62,000 nt of DNA from Cristatella mucedo (GCA_009760855.2 WPIO01000010.1:5497501-5559500), one strand, 5' to 3'; counted from the first letter of the stretch, positions 36,318-48,482 are shown. Numbers and translations are program-made. Notes: generated from the letters alone by a model not told the origin.

Positions 36318-37164
36318 GATGTGCATTGACAGCTAATTGTTTTAGTTTATAAGTGCGAGGCCAACTTGGGCTACTATAAACGTCATCGGCGTTAAGATTT
36401 TGAAAAGTACTGCAGGAGAAATTTTCACAATCGGGCAGTTCATACAAATTCCACCCATTTATCCATTTTAGCAGGTATTTTTTATAACTACTGGATACTC
36501 AGTACAGGTACCTAGCATGTATTTTGTTAATCGTATATCAAGGAGAATTACGTATTTTTCTTCAATTTTAGGAAGTATGTGACCAAATTTTGCTTATGCC
36601 GCAGTATGACTTACGTTTGAATAAGGGTTTCGGTATTACAAATACTACATACGTGACGTACGCAATAATTTTACTTACGTTAATTATTTCGTATGGACCG
36701 CTGAATTAATTTTCAAATCACTCAACACTGTGCAGCCTTGACGCGTTGGTTATGGCCAAAGCCTATTCAAAAGAAATAGGGTCTTGACAGTTGAGCTTAA
36801 TGCGGGATCATAATTTAATTTTGCTAACGTAATCTGCTAGGAAAATTGGTCGTTAGCTTAAAGCGAATATAATTTTGCAAGTAGCTGCCCGAAGGGCACA
36901 ATATGCAGCGGTGTTTGCATCGTCGCTAAGTAAAGTAGTCTTACTAAAGAAAATTAATGCGACTTTCACTTCATTCACAGCTTTTCGTTCACTTTAAGAA
37001 GAGCGAAGCGTAATATCCAAATAAAAAATGGAGCATCGCCCATTATTTTTCACACCCATGGTGGTAGCCAAGGTGTAAGGGGCCTGCTCTTCACTACCCA
37101 GGTCATGGTTTCGAGTTATACACTAGTCGGTGTGTCGTTGATTATTGCAAGCGGCGGTGACAAC
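36318..37164. other. unannotated AT-rich stretch
   Basis: No gene or repeat recognised beyond the part shared with the second duplicate copy. Confidence 0.35.
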
Positions 37165-37640
37165 AATGAATAATAGTAATAATAATACAATTAATAAAGC
37201 ACCCTCAGAGAACTCAATATCTTTCTAGGCGCTTTACATTTGCCGCAAATAAAACATGACGGGATGGTGAGCGGTATCATGCTTGATACCACATGGTTAG
37301 GGGTGAAATGCACAGGGTCAGCATTCAAGAATGTTCAGTGCCAGCATGCACAGTGTCAGCACGCATAAGCACTTAACCGAAGAATCACAAGGACCACTAA
37401 ATACTGTTATAAATAGGTGAGTTTTCAATTTCTTTTCAAATATGGTCAATTCAAGGGATGTCGTGACGCAAGTCGGGATTTAGTTCCAGGCTTTGGGAGC
37501 ATACGAACTAAAATCACGGTCTCCAAAGGATTTGAGGTTTGTACAAGGCATAGGTAAAAAGTTAGTTTCCGAAAACGCTTGGTACGATCCTTAGCCTGGT
37601 GGGCGAGTAAATCTGACGAATGCTCGCCTGCCACTATATT
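37165..37640 (-). mobile_element. ATT-tailed LINE, 3' fragment
   Basis: The (AAT)n-like tract at 37,165-37,185 and the tail complement (AATAAAGCACCCTCAGAGAA) are followed by the 3' UTR (AGTGTCAGCACGCATAAGCA). Then come the last codons of the RT (minus-strand AKDRTKRFRKL and NPLETVILV). 5'-truncated at about 37,640. Confidence 0.8.
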
Positions 37641-37659
37641 AAAGAGGTTTCAAATCAGC

Positions 37660-39250
37660 CCTCGCTTTTTGAGTCTGATTGAAGTGGATGTGCATTCATG
37701 TAGTGTTTAATTCTACTCAAACCGATTTGCACGATAAAGCGATTGTTCAAAACCTTGAAATCTGATGCGCGAATTTGAACCATCGATTAGTAAAGTACTC
37801 AATGAAATTAAATTCAAGATTCTTGCTGCCGTTTTATGGTGGGTTGAGGTGGGTTTACCGTGGATTGTCGCGTCGCGGAATTAGACGGTTATGTGGGCCA
37901 CAGCACGGAACTGCATGAGATTGCATTTCCGTGATGTTAAGAAATTTCGCGATTGCACTGCAAAACAAGCAGAGTGCAATGTGCAATTAAAATTTAAGCT
38001 TTTACGCGTTCGCTTTCTGCTAAATTTGTGGTGGATTGTGTAGGGCGGTGGTAAATTGCATTACCTAGCTGCGCAATAGAGTTTGATTGGAATGCATTGT
38101 GTGAGAAGGCGCATACTAAATTTCATATACGCTCAAAGGATGCCTATTTCTTTGTGTCAAGCCAATAGAAACTGGAGTTTCGAGTAGCCTACTTCTGTTG
38201 GGTCTGTTTTTAAAAAAAACAGTTCAGGCCATTGAGCAGCATGAACGCAGTCTACTGCAAAAGAACGTGCACGTGCGACGCGGGCAGTTTTTTGATGCAG
38301 CTTAAACAGAGTTTCCTGAGATACGCAATCAAGACTGGAGCTTCAGACGTCCGATATCTGATCGATCTGAGAGGCGGTTTGCACTATCGACAGAGGCGGC
38401 AGCCACCAATAGCCACCAACCAAAACATTAATTATATTGCAATGCGGTTTCTCTACATCACGGAATTTAGACTTTGCACTTTAAAATAGCTTTCTGTGTT
38501 GTGCATTTAAAAATTAGAACTTTGATCGTACGATGAAGGTTTACGTGGATTCGACGCGGATTAGAGTGTATTGTGGCATTGAGCCGGAAAATTTCTGTCG
38601 TTTTAAATGCGAGCAAGAGAAGTCCGTAGATAATGTCCTGTCATTTTTTGAGTACCCTGCCCACGTAAGCTAGCGAAATTGTAAATCTAAATTGGAGCTT
38701 CGTGCCCCTGATGTCTGGCTGATTTCTGGTGGGTTAGAGTGGATTTGGATAATAGCCCTGGCCGCTGAAGTGCATTGCATGAGATCGCCCGTGCCCAAGG
38801 CGCGACATTTTATGAATACTTGTTAGAATAATGTAGTACACAATCACAATCGGAGCTTTTCTTGTAGTTTTTTGGTCGCTTTGCGATGGATTTTAGAGGA
38901 TCGCAGTAATTGCCGGAACCATTGCTGTCGGTTTCATTTCATTGCATAAGAAAGCTGGTGCGCAATAGCATAGAACTCGGTGCTACACTCGAATGATAGT
39001 GCAGAGTAAAGTCACTAAAATTAATTTGAGCTTCACGCAGTAGATTTGGCGTGGATTAAATCAGAACGCCATAGACTGTGGTGGCGATGCGTGCCGTTGC
39101 AGCCCACTTGCACGAGAACCCGTGCGCAACATGGTGAATTAGTTGGTGAGTTTATCCGACTGAAAGTGTATTATAATTTACACCATAATTTTGGAGCTTC
39201 GTGCTGCTAGTTTCCATTCGACGGTTGCCTGATTACAGAGAACCGGGCGT
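37660..39250. repeat. degenerate tandem satellite, period about 170 bp
   Basis: A marker block like TTGGAGCTTCGTGC recurs at about 37812, 37998, 38171, 38337, 38518, 38695, 38851, 39028 and 39193. Spacings are 156-186 bp. It is usually followed by TGGTGGATT- or GTGGATT-like DNA and a GCATGAGA-like block. Units are diverged, so this is an old array. Two single monomers occur at 47.45-47.69 kb (minus) and 48.26-48.47 kb (plus). Confidence 0.7.
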
Positions 39251-39295
39251 CACATGGCAGTTAGCAATAGTCCACCAGCGAAACTCGTCTGTATG

Positions 39296-39371
39296 ACCTG
39301 ACTAGCTTACCTCCTGAGATTTTGGTCTAATAACTATTAGACCAAAATCTCAGGAGGTAAGCTAGTCAGGT
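39296..39371. repeat. perfect inverted repeat, 37-bp arms, 2-nt loop
   Basis: The left arm 39296-39332 begins ACCTGACTAGCTTACC. The right arm 39335-39371 is its exact reverse complement, and the two are separated by AC. No mismatch. It lies just right of the satellite array. It could be a fold-back element, a hairpin RNA source, or a foldback artefact of cloning or assembly. Confidence 0.97.
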
Positions 39372-41875
39372 ATATGCGAGGCAGGAAAAATAGTATCCAC
39401 GCAACTTTTGAATCTGTCAATCGTGTCAATTTAATACCAGGGTCAATGACAGTCCTTTGGGGAAATTTCCACGTTAGACGCCTTTTTCAGAGCCCGGCGA
39501 GGCATTTTCCTTGAGCTTTACCCGATGTAAACCTTTCGGGAAATGTATTCATAGATTGTACCATTGCCACTTAACTTTCTACTATACGCTGGTTCCCACC
39601 CCCTGTTAAAAATGTACTCATTATACTAGTGGCAGGTGGCACTACTTCGTTCGAGTGATGCGTGGAAATTTTGAAACAGCTTGGTTTAATGAGCTTACAC
39701 TTTGTATTGACCAATACTTGAATGATTATACTTGATCCTTGTCGCCATAAATGCACCCCGCGTGTTTAAGCAATTGGCGAGAGCTTTCATCATAGGAGGC
39801 TCGAAAAATTATGAACTGGGAAGGCCTTGGTTTTACCAGTAAATTAATTAAAAGCGGTGGTTGTTCGACGATGAGCTTACTTTGTTTCGCAGAAGAGCTT
39901 TCGCGGATCGCTGCAGGCAGTTAAGAATTGCAGAATGGTTTACCGCTTAAACCAGTGAACTGTAATATTGATAGCATTACGCCGTTTGTGTGGCACCCTA
40001 AACAATCTAAAACTCCATCAGGGCGCTATACAACTCGACTCAAAAATAAATACCTAAGAATTATTGTTACGTATGGTATGATGTTGAGAAAATTGTGCAT
40101 AAAAACAAGTAATTACACTTGGGATAAAATGCTGAGTACACAGTAAGACGCTCATAGCCACCGCTTGCTAGGGCCTCGGGCTAGTAACAGGTACTGAATC
40201 GCTCACATGTGGGCACTAAAAGCACACAGTAATAAATTTTATGAACCCCTCTGCATTTATTTTGATAAACCTGGCACTAAAAAAAGTATCTATTTAATAA
40301 AACTGAAGATGCTGCGTTTTTTATGCGTGATGCACTTTTGCGAGCTGAATCTCAAAGGGATGCAATAAATCTCTGCGTTATTCCAAGAAATGAACTTAAA
40401 ATACTGATGAATGAAATAGTGCGCTCAAACAAGACCAGTCTGTTTCGGACGACTAGCAGCAGTTAAAATTGCCCTCGTCCCAAGTTACTAATTAGTCTGT
40501 TATTATGAACATGTCTAAAATTGAGGGTATAGCTTGAAAACAGCAATTCAGTTGGCTGGTCTGTATGCTCTGTTTGGCTAGCTAGAGTGTCTTGCCAACT
40601 GTATGGGCCAGACGTAGTCCGCTAAAGACATAGCCGTCATTCGTGTGATCTGCCAGCATAGCCTTGGCGGAACGACCATGATCCATCGCAAGCAAGAAGA
40701 CTCCCCGAGAGCAGTCAATTCGCTGCTGGAAGTGTCTCTTTCAAATACGATAATATTGTTCCTTCATCTTTTTTGTCTATCTATTGTTCTCCTTCTTTCC
40801 TTCCTCCATTCCTTCTCACCATCTATTAGCTCCTTCTCTCTTCCATTTTATCTCTATTGAAATTACGAGCCAAGGTAGTTGCGAGCACGCGAGCCATAAG
40901 TCCAACGATTAGTTACTACAGCTCTTTTAGCTGGCTTTCTGCAGTCGCTTCAAGATTTACGAAACCTTCTCAATATACAGATGATTCTCATCAGTTTGCA
41001 TTCACTTTCACTAAAAGTCTAGTGGATGATCCTGGCCTGAGCAGAGCATGGGAGACAAAGATTTTTTTGCTCAGACATATTAATCACTGCTGCTCTGCTC
41101 CTTCATATCTCGCTGGTCAGTAGCAGAGGTATAATTTCAAGTTCTCAGCAAAACAAAATAAGCTTTATACATATTTTATTTTCTCAGATAACTATCGGCG
41201 ACAGCTGACTGTTATCTGCGAAACTGGAACTGGGTAATTTGCTTGTACAGACCTGTACTTTGCTGCGCCTTTTATGTTATCTAAATAAAGCAAATGAATA
41301 AGAAAATATATTTACATCGCCAACTAAATTAATCTCAAGAGCCTGATCCTATTTCAAGTGTTACTTAAATATGATGGTGATTTTAATTTACATTAACTCT
41401 ATTCCAAGAATTTCTTAAACACAAGGAAGAATAAAAGTTGGACTGATTGACTGAGTAGTAAGTGCTTCAGTCCATCGTATTACCTAGACCTACATCAAAT
41501 CAGCTCTTCTTGCCGAAGTAATTTCTCACTCCCCTACTTGGTTTAGTTTAATAGAAAGTCATACCAACTCTAATTCGTACTTTGCGCTGCATTTCATTAA
41601 AGCTCTTTAGATCTATTTCCTAAATTGAAAATTTGGCACTTCCTCAACCACAAACATTCAACAAACGACATCTTGCAATCTTTTTGGCCTAGCATAATTG
41701 TGACAGCTATAGCACTTTGCTTCTCATGCAATTTTTTCCGCATTGCAATAGCTCCAGGCTTTAGGATTTCGAAAGTTGTTTCAACAGTCAATATCCTGCT
41801 TGGCTGTGGAGTGTTATTCTTCTTTTATTTAAGGTGAGCAACTCATGTAAAAGAATTCGCAAATCGGTGAGGGAA
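39372..41875. other. unannotated AT-rich stretch
   Basis: No gene recognised. Pyrimidine-rich DNA lies at about 40,740-40,860. Confidence 0.35.
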
Positions 41876-41877
41876 CA

Positions 41878-42175
41878 TGTAATGTAATGTAATGTAATGT
41901 AATGTAATGTAATGTAATGTATCCCCGTCAGTAACTTCACAAAGTCATAAAGACCATGTGGGTGTTACGCAGGATAGTTTTGTATAGCGCACTCACAGCC
42001 TAAGCGGCTTTCGGTACGCATTCGGTAGCCAACAGACTTCGTCTCACGCAACAAAGAGAAAGTGGGAAGCATAGCAGAGTTAGGAGAGCAGTTGAGGTAG
42101 TGAGTAGCATAGAAGTAGCAGTTCAGGACCGCTGAAAAAGATGCGCCATAGTCGGCAGTTGGAGAGTGATTCTGC
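41878..42175 (-). mobile_element. ACATT-tailed LINE, 3' end with (AATGT)n tail
   Basis: The plus strand begins with about eight copies of AATGT (41,879-41,921). Then come TATCCCCGTCAGTAACTTCAC and the complement of the RT C-terminus also found at 45,455-45,850. On the minus strand the pentamer is the element's 3' tail. Strongly 5'-truncated. Confidence 0.85.
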
Positions 42176-42632
42176 AGCTTGCGAGCTGTGGGCGGAGACC
42201 CTACGAGGGCTCAGACTGCTTAAGTAGCCGCAAGCTCATGAGCGGTAGAAGGGCAGACGATGACTTGGCGGCTGACTCGGCAGTCCGGTCTAAATCCATG
42301 CATCGGCGGCATCTGCAGGGACATCCATCTACCGCAAACTGCCGCCAGCTGTCGGGCGGGTTCGTAACGAACACAGTGCGAAAGAAAACCTTGCATACAT
42401 GGAATATAAGGGCTGCAGAAGGAGTACAGGGGGAAGGGAGGGCTCGATCCCTCGACACCGGCAGCCGTCTAGAGAGTGTAGACTGGGCTTGGCCGTCATG
42501 GTTTGGAGAATCAAACGGTTGGTGTTGGAGCCAGCAGGCTTGTTGCTCGGTCTCCTTTCCCAGCCCGACGACACGTCGCGTGGAAGGTTGTCACATGGCC
42601 GAGAAAAAAACCTACGCATAAATACTTCTTTC

Positions 42633-42634
<2 letters not shown>
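42176..42634. other. unannotated stretch
   Basis: An open frame of 151 codons (42166-42621 plus) is not recognised, and overlaps minus-strand frames created by the same sequence. Confidence 0.3.

Positions 42635-42707
<73 letters not shown>
42635..42707. repeat. (CT)n microsatellite
   Basis: Uninterrupted CT run of about 70 bp. Confidence 0.97.
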
Positions 42708-42709
<2 letters not shown>

Positions 42710-43238
42710 ATTCAGAGATTGGTGGCCAATCCTAGTGCATATTCTGCTCGTTGTACTGTTCCAGTTAACAGGTGCTGCTGCCAAGTGGCTACTGCTGCTG
42801 CTGTACGCTGAGACTCGTACTACCAGGTGCGCACAAGAGGGAGCTCTAGCCCATCTACCATCGCATTTTGTTTACGTTTTGGCTAGAAGCATGCCGACGC
42901 TCGTGTAACGAAGTGTCACTAATCCTGACGAAAAGCTTGCTTCTTTTTGGCTCTGCATTCGTTTCCGCTTGGCCAGGTGCTTGCCGTTTTCAGCCATTAA
43001 ATCCTAGATCTTCTCCCAAGCCTTCTATAGATCGAGAAATTCAGCTCTTACCTGACTTTTGTGCCTTGAAGCTTTTGCAAAACTGAAAATTATCAAACCT
43101 ACCTGGTTTAATTGTTCAGCTCGAGTTTGGGATGTTATTCGCTGCACAATTTCAGATTTCGGTAACTCAATAGTAGTTCTTTAGAAAATATGTCATTTAC
43201 AAAAATATTCTTAGGAAAAAACACCGAACTTTATTAAT
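42708..43238. other. unannotated stretch
   Basis: No gene or repeat recognised. Confidence 0.35.
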
Positions 43239-44420
43239 AATTAATTATTAAAATAATAGGTCTTCTGAGTAATGACCTACGAGAACTGAACCTCTGTCTA
43301 AGTGCTCTACAATGCAGCAAGAGAAGTAAGAACCAAGGCATGACGTTCACATTATCATGCTATGACAATCAAGAAAAGCCACGCAAGATAAACAATGTAT
43401 CTTGCATAGGCCATTACGTTAAAACGTAAAAGAGCTCACTCAGAGCTGCCAGTTTAGGAGCCACAGTTTCTATAAACAAACGTGCTGAGTTATGTACAGG
43501 TGAACCTGGAAAGTGTCGAGGTAAAAGAAAGACAGGTTCATTAGAATGTTAAGAAAGCTATGCGTACTAGATGCCCTGGTCTTTTGTCGTGGATAAATGG
43601 AATTACAGTTAAATAGAATTGATGTCACGAGCCTTTGGCTGCCATACTCGTGTTTAAGTGAGCTCCGATTTCGGCAGTGTTTCTCGGCTGAAATCGGAGC
43701 CCAGATTACGGGAATACGTCAGTGAGGGATGCCAGATAAATCGATCTTGAATTTGATGTCTGAAAACTTGAGGATTACAATAGCCTTTTCAATAAATATT
43801 TAAGAAGTGTGATTTTCCTTTAGCTTCGGAAAGTTAATAGCCGCCCAAAAGCGCGTGTCGTCGACGTAGGCTTTACCTGAATTAAGCGAGTCAGATTTGG
43901 AGTAAAGCCTTGAGAGGTCGAGAGATATGGAGAGCTTCGTTTCATTAACAAGAAATGAAAGCGGGGATTCTGTTGGGAAATTTAATCGACCAGAAGGAGG
44001 TTGTATATCTTGAAAATAAGTGTGCCTATGAACTGATCCTGGTGTGCCTCATATTTTCTGGGTTCCGAGAACGGCCGGCAGCGATTTATTTCTCAAATTT
44101 GACATCTCAGACTGAGGTTGTACCCAACCCATTTTACCACTGATTAGTGACAACTAAGAGTGTTAAGATCAGCTCTAGTAGAATATAGTCTTCATTTATG
44201 TCAAATGCTTCTGAGATATCTAAGAGAACTACAGAACAGGCTCTGTCATGATCAGAATATGTTCAGACGTTGTGATAAACGCGAAACACAGCATCTTCCT
44301 TAGAAGGGTTAGCCCTAATCCAAATTAAAACCTGCTAAAAATATTTGATAAAGTGGTGTAATCTGTCTGGTTTCTGGCCACCATTTGTTTGCGTATCTGC
44401 CTGATTCGATAGCTAACTCG
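43239..44420 (-). mobile_element. diverged CR1-like LINE, RT fragment with YVDD box
   Basis: Minus-strand reading in pieces: IWIRANPSKEDAVFRVYHNV near 44,330, then CSVVLLDISEAFDI (motif A) near 44,220. The catalytic KAYVDDTRFWAA lies near 43,860, and a degenerate LINE tail (AGAGCACTTAGACAGAGGT) at 43,290-43,310. The order parallels the ATT-tailed LINE, but the residues differ enough to be another subfamily. Many stops; dead. Confidence 0.65.
43662..43700. repeat. short inverted repeat
   Basis: GCTCCGATTTC (43662-43672) and GAAATCGGAGC (43690-43700) are exact complements around a 17-nt loop, inside the LINE remnant region. Confidence 0.85.
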
Positions 44421-45454
44421 TGAAGCTTGGCAGAAAGATATGCTTGGCATGGATTCGAAATATCCTTATGAGCGCAAAGCTTCAACAAACATGAATGGCC
44501 GTACCAGATCGTCTGGAAAAAAAAAAAAAAAAAAGCTAAGCCAGTGGCCTAATATGATAAATAAACAGAAGTGCGGTACAAGGCAATCGCATCACCATTC
44601 TCTCGTAAATTGTACATCTTTAGGTACAAAATTCTCCGAATATTCACAAACATGTCCCAGCTGTATCAAGAGCGTCGTTCCTATCTTGAGTTGCCTTGAA
44701 GTCGAGATTTCTAAAATAGCAGCCCGCTAAGTCAGCTGTATAGCACAAGAGGGGAACGCGAAAGAATTGCCAGAAAAAATTTCTGCAGTTTCACTTCTAT
44801 AACGTCACCGTCAGTGATGTTTTATAATGCCAGGTCACAGCGGCCTTTGCTAATTCCGATATGCGAGAGAAACTCATTTTCCTTCGGATTAGCTTTTAGA
44901 ACTATGCATTCAGTGAAGCTCTTTGCAAATCCAAGACATAATCAGAAACAATGGCAGTGGCGGTGTGCTTGAGCAGCCAGATTAAGACTGCCGAGATGTT
45001 TGTGTGTGTGTGTGTTTTCTGAATTTCAGTGGCTAGATACCGATCATGTTATGATCAATCATAGGCTGCATGAAACCAGTCTTTAATTTTGCAGGCGGGC
45101 TAAGTCGGGCTGAGTTGAGCCAGAGGGTTTCAACTTAGCTGGATTAGCATTAGAGGCCTCGAGTCGAAAAGTTAAGAGGCACTACTCCTGGGTCAATTAG
45201 AATCATCGTACGCCATGACTGATCCGAGTTGCCTGCCACCCTCCATCACCTTTGAATAGAATTAATTCTCACGTCTATGTATGGGGACTTTTATTCTCTA
45301 GGTATTTTTTGCTTCATTGCTGTCGCATTCTAAAACTGTCACCACGCTTAGGCGTATTAGTGCTCCACCAGCATCTCGTCGCTAGCTTTGGTTCAAACTT
45401 GCTGTGAGATTGCCACTGTGCAAGCTGTCTAGGTCGTGTACGGCTACGCTTATA
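44421..45454. other. unannotated stretch
   Basis: No gene recognised. An A-run lies at 44,518-44,534 and a short (GT)n at 45,000-45,014. Confidence 0.35.
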
Positions 45455-45850
45455 CTGTAATGTAATGTAATGTATCTCCGTCTGCAACTCCACAAAATCA
45501 TAAAGACTATGTGGGCGTTACGAAGGAGAGGTTTGTATAGCGCATTCACAGCCTAAGTGGATTTCGGTACGCATTCGGTAGCCAACAGACTTCGTCTCAC
45601 GCAACAAAGAGAAAGTGGGACGGATAGCAGAGTCAGGAGAGCAGTTGAGGCAGTGATCAGCATAGAAGTAGCAGCCCAGGACCGCTGAAAAGGATGTGCC
45701 ATAGTCAGCAGTAGGAGAGTAGTTGTCGTTGCGTAAGAGTTGTGGAAACGAGTTCCACAGTCTAGGACCTGTAGAGCTAAAGCTTCTGTCGCCAACTGTC
45801 TTTAAGCGGAGGTATGGGACAGCCAATTTATTGTCCACACAGGACCTGAG
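45455..45850 (-). mobile_element. ACATT-tailed LINE, 3' fragment
   Basis: (TGTAA)n at 45,456-45,472 is the complement of the tail. The minus-strand frame 45838-45518 reads MDNKLAVPYLRLKTVGDRS, GPRLWNSFPQLLRND, PTFSLLRETKS, matching the copy at 21155-21885. 5'-truncated. Confidence 0.85.
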
Positions 45851-46844
45851 GGTGCGAATGAAATAATTGGCAGGGAAAATTTCACCTGAGGGTTCGAACA
45901 GGCTGAAACTGAACGCAAACGCTGGCTGCTTTGACTCTCCCTGCTAGCATATTGCTGCTATTAGTAGGTATCTGCACTACGAGTAAGGAGCCTAGTGCGA
46001 CTTCTCTTTTCGGGCTCGACAAGGATTCCCATTTCTGTGGTAATCTACAATCCAGTGACAAGATTATGCGTATCCTGCAGCTCCCTGGCATGGAGGACTC
46101 CAAAATTCATATGCATCTATCCATCCAGTGAGTTTCATACTTCTACGGCGTCCATTCTTTCCCTTCTTGGAGAGGGTTCTTATTCTGGGCAACGTAATGT
46201 CTACGTGGCTTCTTCTGCGACGATTCTAATGCCTGTGCAATCTGAGTAAGTGCAATTCGGTGACCATCTTGCACATGAATCTTGACCAACGTTGTGCGGC
46301 AACGACTTGCTTCAGTGGCTAAATCGTTGTCTCGTAAAAGCAAACGCATTGGACTTCTCGTTTCGATTTACAGGAAATTAACTTTTCGCACAATTTCGAA
46401 ATGGCGCCGGCATTTATATGCTCCTAAGAGGTGTCGGACACTGGAAGTTGTCTATCATACCTCACTTACTACCGTCTTATTTAATCCCAAGGTAGACAAG
46501 ACACGATTGCTGAGATAATGCAATAATAAACTCGACATATTTCACTCGACATCTCACGTGCAGTGATTGAGAGAAGTTTGCTCCTTCTTGGGTTGTGTAA
46601 TAGCATTGATATCAAAGATAGTTTTTGATATCTAATAAGATCAAGCCGAAGCTAAGGGCATTTGTCTGTCTCCAGTCAAGCGAAGTCTTGACTGTCTGCA
46701 AAGTTAAGGATTCTGGAAGTGCAATGAAGCCCAGCTCTTTGCTACGAGGGCTGCTGGAAAAATATGACGACGAGATAGCTGCAACATATACTTTGGTCAA
46801 GGCTTGCCGAAATCTGCCTCAATTATTGCAATAACAACTATAAC
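45851..46844. other. unannotated stretch
   Basis: No gene or repeat recognised. Confidence 0.35.
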
Positions 46845-47015
46845 AAGAATGCACTTGATAAAGCACCCTCAGAGAACTCAATCTCTTCCTAGGTGCTTTA
46901 CATTTGCTGCAAAGGGAAACGCGATTGAATCTTGAGTACTAATAATAAATAATAATTCTTGATAAACAAAATGAACACTTGGGTTAGGGGTGACATGCAC
47001 AGGGTTAGCATGCAA
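46845..47015 (-). mobile_element. ATT-tailed LINE, short 3' fragment
   Basis: Tail complement TGCACTTGATAAAGCACCC and GGTGCTTTACATTTGCTGC, then 3' UTR matching the 37-kb copy (TTAGGGGTGACATGCACAGG). A true (ATT)n is missing or eroded. Confidence 0.75.
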
Positions 47016-47439
47016 TCTCTGCTAGAGCCTAATAAAGAGAAAGATCCCAGCTTTGACACCGACCAACTACAGTTGGATGGGTTACGCTTTTATTATTCCA
47101 GGCCAATGACACAAGGAATACAAGGAGGAAGGTACTTGAAAATTGCCGCGTGCAAGATCAGCCAAATTATGACTGCTAATATTTTCCTTATTCACCTTTT
47201 TTTGAATTGTAGCAGCTAGAAATTGGCCATCTCGTAATACTTTTTAGGCAGTATAAAAGCCAAAATCCTTCATTAGGCTGGTCACTCGAGTTGAGCTGAA
47301 GTTGAGCTGACTAATAAAGTTCGCTTTCTAATTCGGCAAATATTTACAGGAATTTGGAGTCGCTAAAAAATTGAACCTTTAAATACTGTAAATACTGTAG
47401 TACATGATCTTATAATGTAACCGGCCATGTTTCATGTCG
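47016..47439. other. unannotated stretch
   Basis: No gene or repeat recognised. Confidence 0.35.
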
Positions 47440-47444
47440 TTGCG

Positions 47445-47690
47445 CTCGCGCGTTTTCTGGAAAATGGGCTGCAAAAAAAATGCTAGCGATTCACCACAAT
47501 CCATCACAAATCCAGAAGAATTCAGATTCGGAAAGCTCTGAAATGTATTGCCTATTTCAGAAAATAATAGTCAAAGGTAGCCATTATGTTTTGAGCATTT
47601 TCGCGCACTATCTTGCAATTAATTCCGGTTGATTGCGGAGGTATTGGCTGTACCGCTGCAGTCAATTGCACTGGACTGCAGGAAAAAACG
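47445..47690 (-). repeat. satellite monomer, reverse orientation
   Basis: The minus strand carries AGAGCTTTCCGAATCTGAAT, then TTCTGGATTTGTGATGGATT and GTGGTGAATCG. This is the block order of the 37.7-39.25 kb array. Confidence 0.55.
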
Positions 47691-47754
47691 TACAGAGCGG
47701 AGCAGAAGTTTCTTGCTATACTTCAACGATAGCTTAGTGTAGCGATGCGGCGGC

Positions 47755-48260
47755 ACGGCTAAGCTGAATCAGCCAGATTGCGACTGACACTAGTTTTTTT
47801 TTTTCGAGGTTCCTGAATTGTAATGGCAAAGACCCAATACACGAAAATCTATCTACCTTAGAGGCCGCATAACATCCGAAGTCATGATATAGGCACTCAG
47901 TAGTGCTTCCGGAGTTGGCATTAGCATTTGAGCTGGTCTGAGCTCTAGGCCACTGAGCCATTCGTGTACGTCAGGGCCTCCGTTGAACGGCTGCAATCTT
48001 CCATTGCTGTCAAAAAGACTTCTTTACGCAACGGATACAGATTTGCTTTGTTGAGGTACGAGCGCTCTTTGTGACTGCCGTGTCCACTACCGGCGCCATA
48101 CCGGCGTGCAATAGTACTGCGCATACAAGTCGCTAGCCGTAAATACAAGATTCGGAGATCGCCGGTAGTCGTCGCGCGTCGGCTGAGAGGCTAGCACACC
48201 GCTGCGAGCATGCTGCGCTTGCGGCTTATTTCAGTGCTGAAGTTACGCCGTCGCACATTA
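47755..48260 (+). repeat. dispersed repeat X, long copy
   Basis: Matches 18,700-19,190 in ordered blocks: CAGCCAGATTGCGACTGA, GTTCCTGAATTGTAA, AGTGCTTCCGGAGTTG, GTGTACGTCAGG, CGCTCTTTGTGACTGCCG, GCGTCGGCTGAGAGGCTAGC. Flanked on both sides by satellite monomers in opposite orientation. Confidence 0.6.
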
Positions 48261-48475
48261 CGTTTGAACCACTACAGTATGCAATCGAAGTCGGAGCGTC
48301 GCGCTGCCGATTTCTGGTGGATTTGCGGTGTTTTGCAGTGGATTAGGATGGACTTGTGGTGTGTTATGGTGGATTAGGATGGATTGCGGTTGATTGAGGT
48401 GGCGGTGCAGTCCATTCGCATGAGAATGCGTGATTACAGCAGCATGAAATCGTGTGGGTACAGCATAAGAACTGT
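48261..48475 (+). repeat. satellite monomer with internal GTGGATTAGG repeats
   Basis: GTCGGAGCGTCGCGCTGCCG, TTTCTGGTGGATTTGCGGTG, then repeated GGATTAGGATGGA-type words and CATTCGCATGAGAATGCG. Same block order as the satellite at 37.7-39.25 kb. Confidence 0.6.
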
Positions 48476-48482
48476 AAAACAG

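Larger units (their letters stand above)
34336..36557 (+). repeat. duplicated segment, copy 1 (contains peptide gene A)
   Basis: Repeated at 59,775-62,000, where the window ends, at an offset of 25,439 that becomes 25,443. Differences seen by eye: one C/T change (34391 against 59830), two extra T in a T-run and one extra TA. Left of 34336 the two copies have unrelated sequence, so the left edge is sharp. The right edge is not reached within the window. Confidence 0.95.

Noticed and set aside
41878-41921. CRISPR-like or functional pentamer array
   Set aside because: The (AATGT)n repeat is the 3' tail of a minus-strand LINE, also seen at 45,456-45,472.
42329-42908. Frames of 151-169 codons through a (CT)n run
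   Set aside because: Open only because of the dinucleotide repeat; the flanking parts match nothing.
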